A stretch of 64,000 bases of DNA, from assembly GCA_017618055.1 (NCBI GenBank), contig JAFZVB010000014.1, positions 1-64,000 on the forward strand. Reading direction: 5' to 3'. The notes beneath the pieces were generated by a model. It was given only the letters and a program-made list of their open reading frames with translations. It was not told where the DNA came from and searched no databases. A program made the position numbers and the translations under genes. Source of the stretch: Clostridia bacterium. GTDB taxonomy: Bacteria; Bacillota; Clostridia; Christensenellales; CAG-917. Shown here in pieces: positions 9,117-15,559 of the stretch (the stretch's first letter is position 1; each line of letters starts with the position of its first letter).

Positions 9117-10603
9117 TGTTTTCATTAATAATTTCTTTATTAGTCTTAATTTTAGGATATACAGTTTATAGTAAAATTACTGAAAAAGTCTTTTCTATAG
9201 ACAATAGGAAAACACCTGCTGTTGCAATAAATGATGGTGTAGACTGTGTTCCAATGAAAACTTGGAAGGCATTTTTAATTCAACTTTTAAATATTGCAGG
9301 TACAGGACCAATATTTGGTGCTTTAATGGGTGCTGTATTTGGTCCAGTTGTTTTTCTTTGGATCGTCTTTGGATCTATACTTGGTGGTGCAGTTCATGAT
9401 TATATGTCTGGTATGATTTCATCAAGACATGGAGGAGCATCACTTGCAGAGTTATCTGGAGATTATCTAGGTTCTATGCCAAAATGGATAATGAGAATAT
9501 TCTCAGTAGTACTTTTAGTACTATGTGGTGTTGTTTTTGTAACATCTCCAGCTGCATTACTTGCCAAATTGACTCCAGGAATGGAAGGTAAATGGTGGGC
9601 AATAATTATCCTTGCATACTATTTACTCGCCACATTATTACCAATAGATAAACTAATCGGAAAATTATATCCAATTTTTGGTGTTTTATTAATGGTAATG
9701 GCATTAGCAGTAATAGGTGGAATATTATTCTCAAATGGCAAATACACAATACCTGAAATCAATCTTCAAAACTTACATCCAGAGGGAACTCCAGTTTGGC
9801 CTTATATGTTTATAACTGTTGCATGTGGTGCTATATCTGGTTTCCATGCCACACAATCTCCGATGATGGCTAAATGTATAATGAATGAAAGGGTAGGAAG
9901 AAAAGTATTTTATGGTGCTATGTTAACAGAATCTGTTATTGCTCTAGTTTGGGCCGCAGCCGGTGTAGCTTTCTATGGTTCAACTCAACTCCTTAATGAA
10001 GCATTAGCCAATGGAGCATCCAACGTTGTTTATGACATTTCTAAGGGCGTTTTAGGCGTATTTGGAGGAATACTTGCAGTTGTTGGTGTAATTATATGTC
10101 CAATTACCTCTGGAGATACTGCATTTAGAAGTGCAAGACTAATTATTGGAGAAACTCTACATTTAAATCAAAAGAAGATCAAAAATAGGTTAATAATAAC
10201 TATTCCATTATTAGCAGTTGGAGGTTTAATTACTTGGTTTTCAATTATTAATGCAGAAGGATTCCAAATAATATGGAGATACTTTAGTTGGAGTAACCAA
10301 ACACTCGCAATGATTGCTCTTTGGGTTGCAACAGCATATTTAATAAAGAAAGGGAAGTATCAATACGGACCACTAATTACAGCGCTTCCTGCAACATTTA
10401 TGAGTGCAGTTACATTAACATATATATTAAGTGCTAATGAAGGATTAAAGTTATCTACAGATATTTCATATCCTATAGGATTCGCATTCGCTGTAGTAGC
10501 ATTTGTTGTATTCTATGTTGTATGGGTTTTACATATGTTAAGACCATATAGAAACATATATAACAAGGTAGTATTTCTCGATAAAGTTACTCAAACTGCA
10601 TAA
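9116..10603 (+). CDS. cstA: CstA-family transporter (carbon starvation protein family)
   Basis: 495 residues and highly hydrophobic throughout. The N-terminal region, including the NDGVDCVP segment and the glycine-rich GTGPIFGALMGAVFGP and GGAVHDYMSGM segments, is typical of the CstA family. CstA proteins take up peptides or pyruvate when preferred carbon sources run out. This is the short form of the family. Its start overlaps the channel gene stop, so it is the last member of the operon that begins with the synthetase. No strong terminator follows; only an AT-only hairpin lies between it and the convergent GNAT gene. The substrate cannot be fixed from sequence. Confidence 0.88.
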   Translation: MFSLIISLLVLILGYTVYSKITEKVFSIDNRKTPAVAINDGVDCVPMKTWKAFLIQLLNIAGTGPIFGALMGAVFGPVVFLWIVFGSILGGAVHDYMSGMISSRHGGASLAELSGDYLGSMPKWIMRIFSVVLLVLCGVVFVTSPAALLAKLTPGMEGKWWAIIILAYYLLATLLPIDKLIGKLYPIFGVLLMVMALAVIGGILFSNGKYTIPEINLQNLHPEGTPVWPYMFITVACGAISGFHATQSPMMAKCIMNERVGRKVFYGAMLTESVIALVWAAAGVAFYGSTQLLNEALANGASNVVYDISKGVLGVFGGILAVVGVIICPITSGDTAFRSARLIIGETLHLNQKKIKNRLIITIPLLAVGGLITWFSIINAEGFQIIWRYFSWSNQTLAMIALWVATAYLIKKGKYQYGPLITALPATFMSAVTLTYILSANEGLKLSTDISYPIGFAFAVVAFVVFYVVWVLHMLRPYRNIYNKVVFLDKVTQTA

Positions 10604-10634
10604 TATTTATATAGAAGAAATAGAAAATAACTAA

Positions 10635-11135
10635 TTATTTTAGGTAATCTTCTCGTGTAATTTCCAAATGGATAATACCATCATCGTTTCCGACTTGTTT
10701 GAATCCATTCTCTAAATGTATTTTATAAGCAGCATCTCGAGTTGTTTCAAAATCATTATGAAGACAAGGTATTTTATCTTTGATAAAAGCTTGTTCTAAT
10801 AATAAAGATAATCCTTGTTTTCCATATCCTTTTCCACGTTCTGGAGCAAATATAACTATTCCCATATCATAATAATTAGTTTCTTCATTAATATGATAAT
10901 TTACATCTCCAACAAAAGTTCCATCTGAAATTCTTTGTAAGAAGGCGTAGAATCTCTTTGGTTGGTTGTTAATCCAGTTCTTGCATATTTCTTCAAACTC
11001 CACATCAGCATTCGGTATACAGCCATCTGGAGGGAACCATTTTGAATTATATGCCATAGTTGCTGGATCAGATAACATCTTAACGTAAAACCATGCATCT
11101 TCTTTATTTGGGATATATAGTCTTAATTCTTGCAT
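10635..11135 (-). CDS. GNAT-family N-acetyltransferase
   Basis: 166 residues with the GNAT fold signature. The acetyl-CoA loop is GKGYGKQG within the segment PERGKGYGKQGLSLLLEQA, and the last strands carry the usual ENGFKQVG motif. It resembles the RimJ/RimL type of acetyltransferase that acts on protein N-termini, amino sugars or small amines; the substrate is unknown. The start has a GGAGC ribosome-binding site and a TATAAT hexamer upstream on the minus strand. It is convergent with cstA and divergent from the tocopherol-cyclase-like gene. Confidence 0.85.
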   Translation of the reverse strand: MQELRLYIPNKEDAWFYVKMLSDPATMAYNSKWFPPDGCIPNADVEFEEICKNWINNQPKRFYAFLQRISDGTFVGDVNYHINEETNYYDMGIVIFAPERGKGYGKQGLSLLLEQAFIKDKIPCLHNDFETTRDAAYKIHLENGFKQVGNDDGIIHLEITREDYLK

Positions 11136-11175
11136 ATTTGCTCCATTTCTAAGTCTTGTTAGTATTATATCATTA

Positions 11176-11204
11176 TTGAAACATAAAACATAGTTTGCTA
11201 AAAT
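11176..11204 (+). promoter_or_regulatory. Promoter of the tocopherol-cyclase-like gene
   Basis: TTGAAA, 17 bp, TAAAAT. An AGGGAG ribosome-binding site follows at 11236-11241, 7 nt before the ATG. The fit to the vegetative sigma consensus is good. Confidence 0.65.
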
Positions 11205-11248
11205 ATAGTTAATAAAATTTAAATTTTAAAATTTTAGGGAGAAAAATT

Positions 11249-12367
11249 ATGTCAATCAAAAACGATATTTCAAGAAATGCATGTCAACTTTTTGGCAAAC
11301 AAGCAAAACAAGGTTATGACTGGTGGTGGCATTCATTCACAGCAAAGAAAGCAAGTACTGGTGAAGAACAACCATTCTATGTTGAATTCTTTGTATGCAA
11401 TCCAGCATTAGGTGGAAAAGAACCAATTTTCGGTCAACATCCAGAAAGCAAAGAGAAAGGTCTTAAACCATCTTACCTTATGGTAAATGTTGGTTGGTGG
11501 GGTGAAAATGCAGGACAACTCCATAGATTCTTTGGATGGGATGAAATAAGTGTTTCATTTGATGTTCCATTTGAAGTAAAAGCTGACGATTGCTTCTGTA
11601 ATGAAACTGAAACATATGGACATATTAAAGTTGAAGATGCTGAAAAACATCCAGAATATATGTGTAACAATGGTGAAATGTCTTGGAATCTCAAAATTGA
11701 CAAACAAATTGCATTCCATGTTGGATATGGTGCAAGTAAACCATTTAGAAAGATGCAACTATTTGAAATGTTCTGGCATGCTGAAGGCATGAAATCTAAA
11801 TTCTCTGGTGAAATTACATTAAATGGAGAGAAATACATTGTTGAACCAGACACAAGTTATGGTTATTCAGATAAGAACTGGGGTAAAGATTTTACTTCTC
11901 CTTGGGTTTGGCTTTCTTCTAATAATCTTACAAGTACAATCACAGGCAAAAAACTTGAAAATAGTGTATTTGATTTAGGTGGTGGACGTCCTAAGATTGG
12001 ACCTATCGTTTTAAATCGTAAACTATTAGGTGCATATTGCTATGAAGGTAAGTGCTATGAGTTCAATTTCTCCAAATTTTGGACAGGATCTCGTACTAAG
12101 TTTGATTGTAAAGAAACAGATACACAAATTGTATGGCACGTAGAACAAAGTACATGGCGTACAAAGATGATTACAGATATTACTTGTGAAAAGAAGGATA
12201 TGCTCTTAATTAACTATGAAGCACCAAATGGAAAGAAACTACATAATAGACTTTGGAATGGTGGAAATGGTAAGGGTACAGTAAAACTTTATCGTGGAAA
12301 GAAGCTAATAGATGAAGTAACATGTGTTAACGTAGGTTGTGAATACGGAGAATACTGCGAACCATAA
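11249..12367 (+). CDS. Tocopherol-cyclase-like protein
   Basis: 372 residues, with no signal peptide or membrane segment. The N-terminal YDWWWHSFTA segment and the central YGYSDKNWG followed by SPWVWLSSNN match the tocopherol cyclase-like family, a lipocalin-related double-barrel fold shared with carotenoid hydratases. Plants and cyanobacteria use the enzyme to close the tocopherol ring; members in anaerobic Firmicutes have no established substrate. No quinone or tocopherol biosynthesis gene is nearby. It has its own promoter and a strong terminator, so it is a single-gene unit. The family call rests on the conserved aromatic motifs; the reaction is unknown. Confidence 0.75.
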   Translation: MSIKNDISRNACQLFGKQAKQGYDWWWHSFTAKKASTGEEQPFYVEFFVCNPALGGKEPIFGQHPESKEKGLKPSYLMVNVGWWGENAGQLHRFFGWDEISVSFDVPFEVKADDCFCNETETYGHIKVEDAEKHPEYMCNNGEMSWNLKIDKQIAFHVGYGASKPFRKMQLFEMFWHAEGMKSKFSGEITLNGEKYIVEPDTSYGYSDKNWGKDFTSPWVWLSSNNLTSTITGKKLENSVFDLGGGRPKIGPIVLNRKLLGAYCYEGKCYEFNFSKFWTGSRTKFDCKETDTQIVWHVEQSTWRTKMITDITCEKKDMLLINYEAPNGKKLHNRLWNGGNGKGTVKLYRGKKLIDEVTCVNVGCEYGEYCEP

Positions 12368-12394
12368 AACTATATTCTTCTGAATATAAAAAAT

Positions 12395-12424
12395 AACGAA
12401 CCTCTAAAATGGGGTTCGTTTTTT
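12395..12424 (+). terminator. Bidirectional intrinsic terminator
   Basis: Stem AACGAACC pairs with GGTTCGTT and is followed by six or more T on the + strand. On the minus strand the same stem is followed by TTATTTTTTA, so it can also stop the convergent flavin-reductase-like gene. Confidence 0.88.
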
Positions 12425-12444
12425 ACATAGGTTAGTATATTAGT

Positions 12445-13365
12445 TTATTTCTTTGCTTTTCTGATTTCTGCGATCTTTAATGCGGCTTCTTTATCTATAA
12501 CAGATATATCGTTTTCTTCAGCAATTTGGGCAATTTGTAATAGAGCTGCTTTCATAAATGGACGAGGAATCTTAACGTACATTTCACATGCTTCTTTAGT
12601 AAATTTTACATTAGTTTCTAATCTTTCTGCACAATACATAACACTTTCTACTGAGTTTGCATTGCTATTAGCAATGGCTTCCGATGTAGGAAGGAATCCT
12701 TTAAACTTTTTGTACCAGAAGTTTTTACTATCATGATAGCCATAATCTACAGGTACAGGAGGGAATGATCCAACCTTTAATCCGTTCTTTAGTTCATCTG
12801 CATATTTTTCTTCCATTAAAATGTCATCTATTGTAAGAATGAAGTGACAACCAAATTTTGATGTAATTCCATTGAAATTATTATATGGTGGTTCAACGCC
12901 TTCGAGCTCACCAATATGTTCTTTAGATTTATAACCATCTTCAAGTTCTTCGTTCCAAGTACATTCAATTACTTGATATGCATCTTTTAAAATGAGAGGT
13001 CTGTCTCCTTCAGCTTGTCCTTTAATAAGTTCAAAATTACAATCCTTCATCTTTTCTGAAGGAGTTTTTCCAGGGAATCCAAGTCGTACAGCTTCTTTGA
13101 AATATTTCCTGTCATCTTTTATGAAGTTAAGTGCGCACTTTCCATTACGTAAGATATTTTGCGCAGTATTAGAGGAGTTGCGGCACTCTAACAACATTGC
13201 ATAATTATCTTTTCCAGCAATGTAATAAGGGAATACTAAAGAATAACTTCCACAAGTGGTCATGCCATCTTCACACAAAGTAGAAATAATAACTGTAGGC
13301 ATAGGATAAAAGAGATTGTTTTGATAAAAATTATCTACTGGCTTCAATTGTCTAAAATTACTCAT
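12445..13365 (-). CDS. Flavin-reductase-like (FMN-binding split-barrel) protein
   Basis: 306 residues. The N-terminal 190 residues resemble the flavin reductase-like split barrel: an NLFYPMPTVIISTLCEDG start, then a serine/threonine-rich SYSLVFPYYIAG strand and NILRNGKCALNFI. Family members bind FMN or reduce flavins, often serving an oxygenase or acting as NADH:flavin oxidoreductases. The last 80 residues are an extra helical region beyond the usual 180-200 residue length. It is a single gene sharing a bidirectional terminator with the converging neighbour. The substrate is unknown. Confidence 0.8.
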   Translation of the reverse strand: MSNFRQLKPVDNFYQNNLFYPMPTVIISTLCEDGMTTCGSYSLVFPYYIAGKDNYAMLLECRNSSNTAQNILRNGKCALNFIKDDRKYFKEAVRLGFPGKTPSEKMKDCNFELIKGQAEGDRPLILKDAYQVIECTWNEELEDGYKSKEHIGELEGVEPPYNNFNGITSKFGCHFILTIDDILMEEKYADELKNGLKVGSFPPVPVDYGYHDSKNFWYKKFKGFLPTSEAIANSNANSVESVMYCAERLETNVKFTKEACEMYVKIPRPFMKAALLQIAQIAEENDISVIDKEAALKIAEIRKAKK

Positions 13366-13476
13366 TTTATAACTCCATTAAAATTGTTATTTAAAGAACC
13401 AAAAACTAGACTATATATTATGATATTTATTCTAATATGTATTGTAAAGATTTTAACTAAAAAATGCTCGTTTTCA

Positions 13477-13502
13477 TAAAAAAAGAACATCTTTAGATGT
13501 CC
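13477..13502 (-). terminator. Terminator of the tRNA-Ser transcript
   Basis: On the minus strand, GGACATC-TAAA-GATGTTC is followed by seven T residues. Confidence 0.88.
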
Positions 13503-13514
13503 TTTAAATCAATT

Positions 13515-13603
13515 TGGCGGAGAGAAAGGGATTCGAACCCTTGATACATTTCTGTATACACGATTTCCAGTCGTGCGTCTTAGACCAACTCGGCCATCTC
13601 TCC
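13515..13603 (-). tRNA. tRNA-Ser (anticodon GGA)
   Basis: 89 nt on the minus strand, including an encoded 3' CCA. The acceptor stem GGAGAGA pairs with TCTCTCC. The anticodon stem-loop CACGA-CTGGAAA-TCGTG shows anticodon GGA, which reads UCC and UCU. There is a long variable arm, as expected for serine, and a normal T loop (GGTTCGAATCC). Confidence 0.97.
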
Positions 13604-13681
13604 ATAAGGGTGTACGAGCAACCATTTCTAAGAACTACATAGATGTTGTCGCCCGTATGCAACTCATCATTGCTACCCAAC
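13604..13681 (-). ncRNA. Structured leader RNA upstream of tRNA-Ser
   Basis: About 78 nt lie between the predicted transcription start and the tRNA 5' end. By eye it can form GUAGCAA/UUGCAUAC and then GGGCGACAAC/GUUGCUCG..CCC helices. An alternative GAUGAGUUG/CAACAUC hairpin and an outer GGGU/ACCC closure are also possible. There is no open reading frame and no SRP RNA signature. It may simply be a processed 5' leader or a small stable RNA cut from the precursor. Confidence 0.45.
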
Positions 13682-13688
13682 GAAAGTT

Positions 13689-13717
13689 ATTATATTAAAA
13701 CTAGGTCGTTTGTGCAA
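13689..13717 (-). promoter_or_regulatory. Promoter of the leader/tRNA-Ser unit
   Basis: Minus strand TTGCAC, 17 bp, TATAAT, with transcription expected to start near 13681. The -10 box is perfect. Confidence 0.78.
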
Positions 13718-13842
13718 GTAATAAATATAACAAATTTTAAAAATTTTTAGAGTAGAGTATTAGACCTTGTAATTTGCCCTCAAATTAAATTTATTTAATT
13801 TATTATGGATTTATCAAAGAAATAGTTAAGAGCATAAATAAA

Positions 13843-13865
13843 ACGGCTAGAGGAGTTCTAACCGT
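13843..13865 (-). terminator. Second minus-strand terminator-like hairpin
   Basis: Read on the minus strand, ACGGTTAGA pairs with TCTAGCCGT across one mismatch and is followed by TTTATTT. It lies about 20 nt beyond the terminator next to the DUF1508 gene, so the two form a tandem pair. The remaining sequence between here and the tRNA promoter (13718-13842) is AT-rich and shows nothing else. Confidence 0.65.
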
Positions 13866-13877
13866 ATTATTGAGTAT

Positions 13878-13908
13878 AATAAAACTGGGAGTGATTTCTC
13901 ACCCCCAG
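13878..13908 (-). terminator. Terminator of the DUF1508 gene
   Basis: On the minus strand CTGGGGGTGA-GAAA-TCACTCCCAG is followed by TTTTATTAT, starting about 11 nt after the stop codon. Confidence 0.88.
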
Positions 13909-13919
13909 CTAAGTGCTTT

Positions 13920-15383
13920 TTAATAAGCGTTTGGATCGTCATTACGTACGATATCACATCCGATACATGCACGTGCAATTGCATCGATACCATTCTTTGC
14001 TGCTGGTTTAGATGTGTAACCATCGTTTGTGGATGCTACTAACTCACCATTGGATGCATATAAACGAAGTCTAAATTCGCCTTTCTTATCTACCCAAATT
14101 TCCCACTTTGGGAACTTGAGTTCAACTATCTTCTTCTTATCTGCTAAAGCAGAGTCTTGGATAGGTGCTTTTGCTGCATTCTTGATAACACTTTGAATTC
14201 CACCTTTTACGCCTGGAAGACCTGTGTATGCTTGTGCGCCAATAGCAACAACTCTCTTGTTAGAGGAGATGAGTTTGAATACGAAGTTATCATTATCTGT
14301 CTTTCTGATAACAAATTTGCCATGTGGTTGTGATGCATCGCCTGCTGTGATAATTTTCTCTGGATCATACTTTGCCATAGTCTTTGCTCCTTCTTTTTCT
14401 GTATTTTTATTTTGTTTTGGTTTTGTTTCTTTCTTAGGTTCTTCTGCAGGTTTTTCTTCCTTTACTGCTTTTGGTGCAGCTGCTTTCTTTGCAGGTGCTT
14501 TCTTAGCTGGAGCCTCTTCTACCTTTTCTTCCTTCTTAGGTTCTGCTTTCTTAGCAGGTGCCTTCTTTGCTGGTTCTTTCTTTGGCTCTTCTTCTTTCTT
14601 AGGTTCTTCCTTCTTTGTGAAGACAACCTTTCCCCAGATTTCTTTATCATCCTTCTTTGCAGGAGCAGCCTTTTTCTTTGGTGCTGGTGCTGGCTTTGGT
14701 TCTTCTTCAACTTTGTAATCTGTACCTAATACATTATCTAAATCATTCTTGAGGTTTTTGTCATGAGCACCATCATTAGGGGAGGCTTCTATAGCAATCT
14801 TTGTTGATGCAACCTTTGGTTGAGGAACAACTTCTTCCTCTTGAACTGGCTCTTCTTCAACAGTTTCTTCTACTACAGGTTCCTCTTGTGCTTCTTCTTG
14901 AACTTCTTCCTCAGCTGGAGTTTCCTCAACAGGTTGTTCTTCTTCAACAACTTCTTCTTGAACAGGTTCTTCCTCAGCAATTGGAGCCTCATCTACGACC
15001 TCTTCTTCAGAGGATTCATCTTGAACTGGCTCTTCAGCTGGTTCTTCCTCAGGAATTTCTTCAGCAACAGGTTCTTCGTCTTGAGGTTCTTCTGCAACTT
15101 CTTCTACTGGTTCTTCTGTGGTCTCTTCAATAGGTGTTTCTTCTACTTCTTCAACTTCCTCAACAGGAGCCTCTTCAGCAACTGGCTCTTCCTCGGCTTT
15201 TTCTTCAACTGGAGTTTCTTCAATTACTTCTTCAGGTGCAGTTGTTTCGTCTTCAGGAAGGGAAACTAGAGTCGCCATTGGAGCTTCTGGATCGTCTTCA
15301 TCAATTTCAGCATCCAAAAGAATTATCTCTTCTTTTGGTTGTTCTTCTGCTTCATTTTTCTTTTTCTTACTAAATAAACCCAT
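13920..15383 (-). CDS. Tandem DUF1508 (YegP-like) protein with long acidic and Lys/Ala/Pro-rich arms
   Basis: 487 residues in three zones. Residues 1-205 begin MGLFSKKKK and then become an extremely acidic series of short Glu-Glu-Pro-Val/Thr-Glu units. Residues about 235-340 are Lys/Ala/Pro-rich (PAKKAPAKKAEPKK and similar), resembling a histone-like or nucleic-acid-binding tail. Residues about 350-480 contain two DUF1508 repeats (GKFVIRKTDNDNFVFKL and KWEIWVDKKGEFRLRLY starts, each ending in a helix after TGLPGVKGGIQ or SKPAAKNGIDAI). DUF1508 is a small alpha/beta domain of unknown function. The opposed charges suggest an intrinsically disordered scaffold, but this is inference. It has its own promoter and terminator and an AGAGG ribosome-binding site. 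Confidence 0.85.
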   Translation of the reverse strand: MGLFSKKKKNEAEEQPKEEIILLDAEIDEDDPEAPMATLVSLPEDETTAPEEVIEETPVEEKAEEEPVAEEAPVEEVEEVEETPIEETTEEPVEEVAEEPQDEEPVAEEIPEEEPAEEPVQDESSEEEVVDEAPIAEEEPVQEEVVEEEQPVEETPAEEEVQEEAQEEPVVEETVEEEPVQEEEVVPQPKVASTKIAIEASPNDGAHDKNLKNDLDNVLGTDYKVEEEPKPAPAPKKKAAPAKKDDKEIWGKVVFTKKEEPKKEEEPKKEPAKKAPAKKAEPKKEEKVEEAPAKKAPAKKAAAPKAVKEEKPAEEPKKETKPKQNKNTEKEGAKTMAKYDPEKIITAGDASQPHGKFVIRKTDNDNFVFKLISSNKRVVAIGAQAYTGLPGVKGGIQSVIKNAAKAPIQDSALADKKKIVELKFPKWEIWVDKKGEFRLRLYASNGELVASTNDGYTSKPAAKNGIDAIARACIGCDIVRNDDPNAY

Positions 15384-15415
15384 AAAAAACCTCTAATTTT
15401 TTCAATTATGCAATA

Positions 15416-15444
15416 ATTTTAGCACAACAATTTGTGCGTTTCAA
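15416..15444 (-). promoter_or_regulatory. Promoter of the DUF1508 gene with a palindrome in the spacer
   Basis: Minus strand TTGAAA, 17 bp, TAAAAT. The spacer contains the perfect inverted repeat GCACAA-N4-TTGTGC (15422-15437), which would be a natural operator position. Confidence 0.68.
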
Positions 15445-15520
15445 TATGGTATAAACAAATAATCTTGTTTTTTATAAACAAAATTACATTTAACTATCCC
15501 AAAAATAGGACATATAAACA

Positions 15521-15549
15521 TTGTATTTTATCGCAATTTGTAGTATAAT
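15521..15549 (+). promoter_or_regulatory. Promoter of pcrA-ligA, placed for a nearly leaderless transcript
   Basis: TTGTAT, 17 bp, TATAAT. The -10 box ends 10 nt before the ATG at 15560, leaving at most about 4 nt of leader. This rules out the upstream TTG at 15521 as the start codon. Confidence 0.75.
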
Positions 15550-15559
15550 TTTTCTTACT

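Noticed and set aside
10604-10634. Strong terminator after cstA
   Set aside because: Only an AT-only 7-bp hairpin is present, too weak to call with confidence.
13604-13690. SRP (4.5S/scRNA) RNA gene next to tRNA-Ser
   Set aside because: The location is typical for it, but the conserved GGAAGGAAGCAGC-type tip is absent.
14224-15396. Long plus-strand reading frames opposite the DUF1508 gene
   Set aside because: They are low-complexity mirror translations of Glu/Pro/Val and Lys/Ala repeats, with no ribosome-binding site; the minus-strand gene has domains, a promoter and a terminator.
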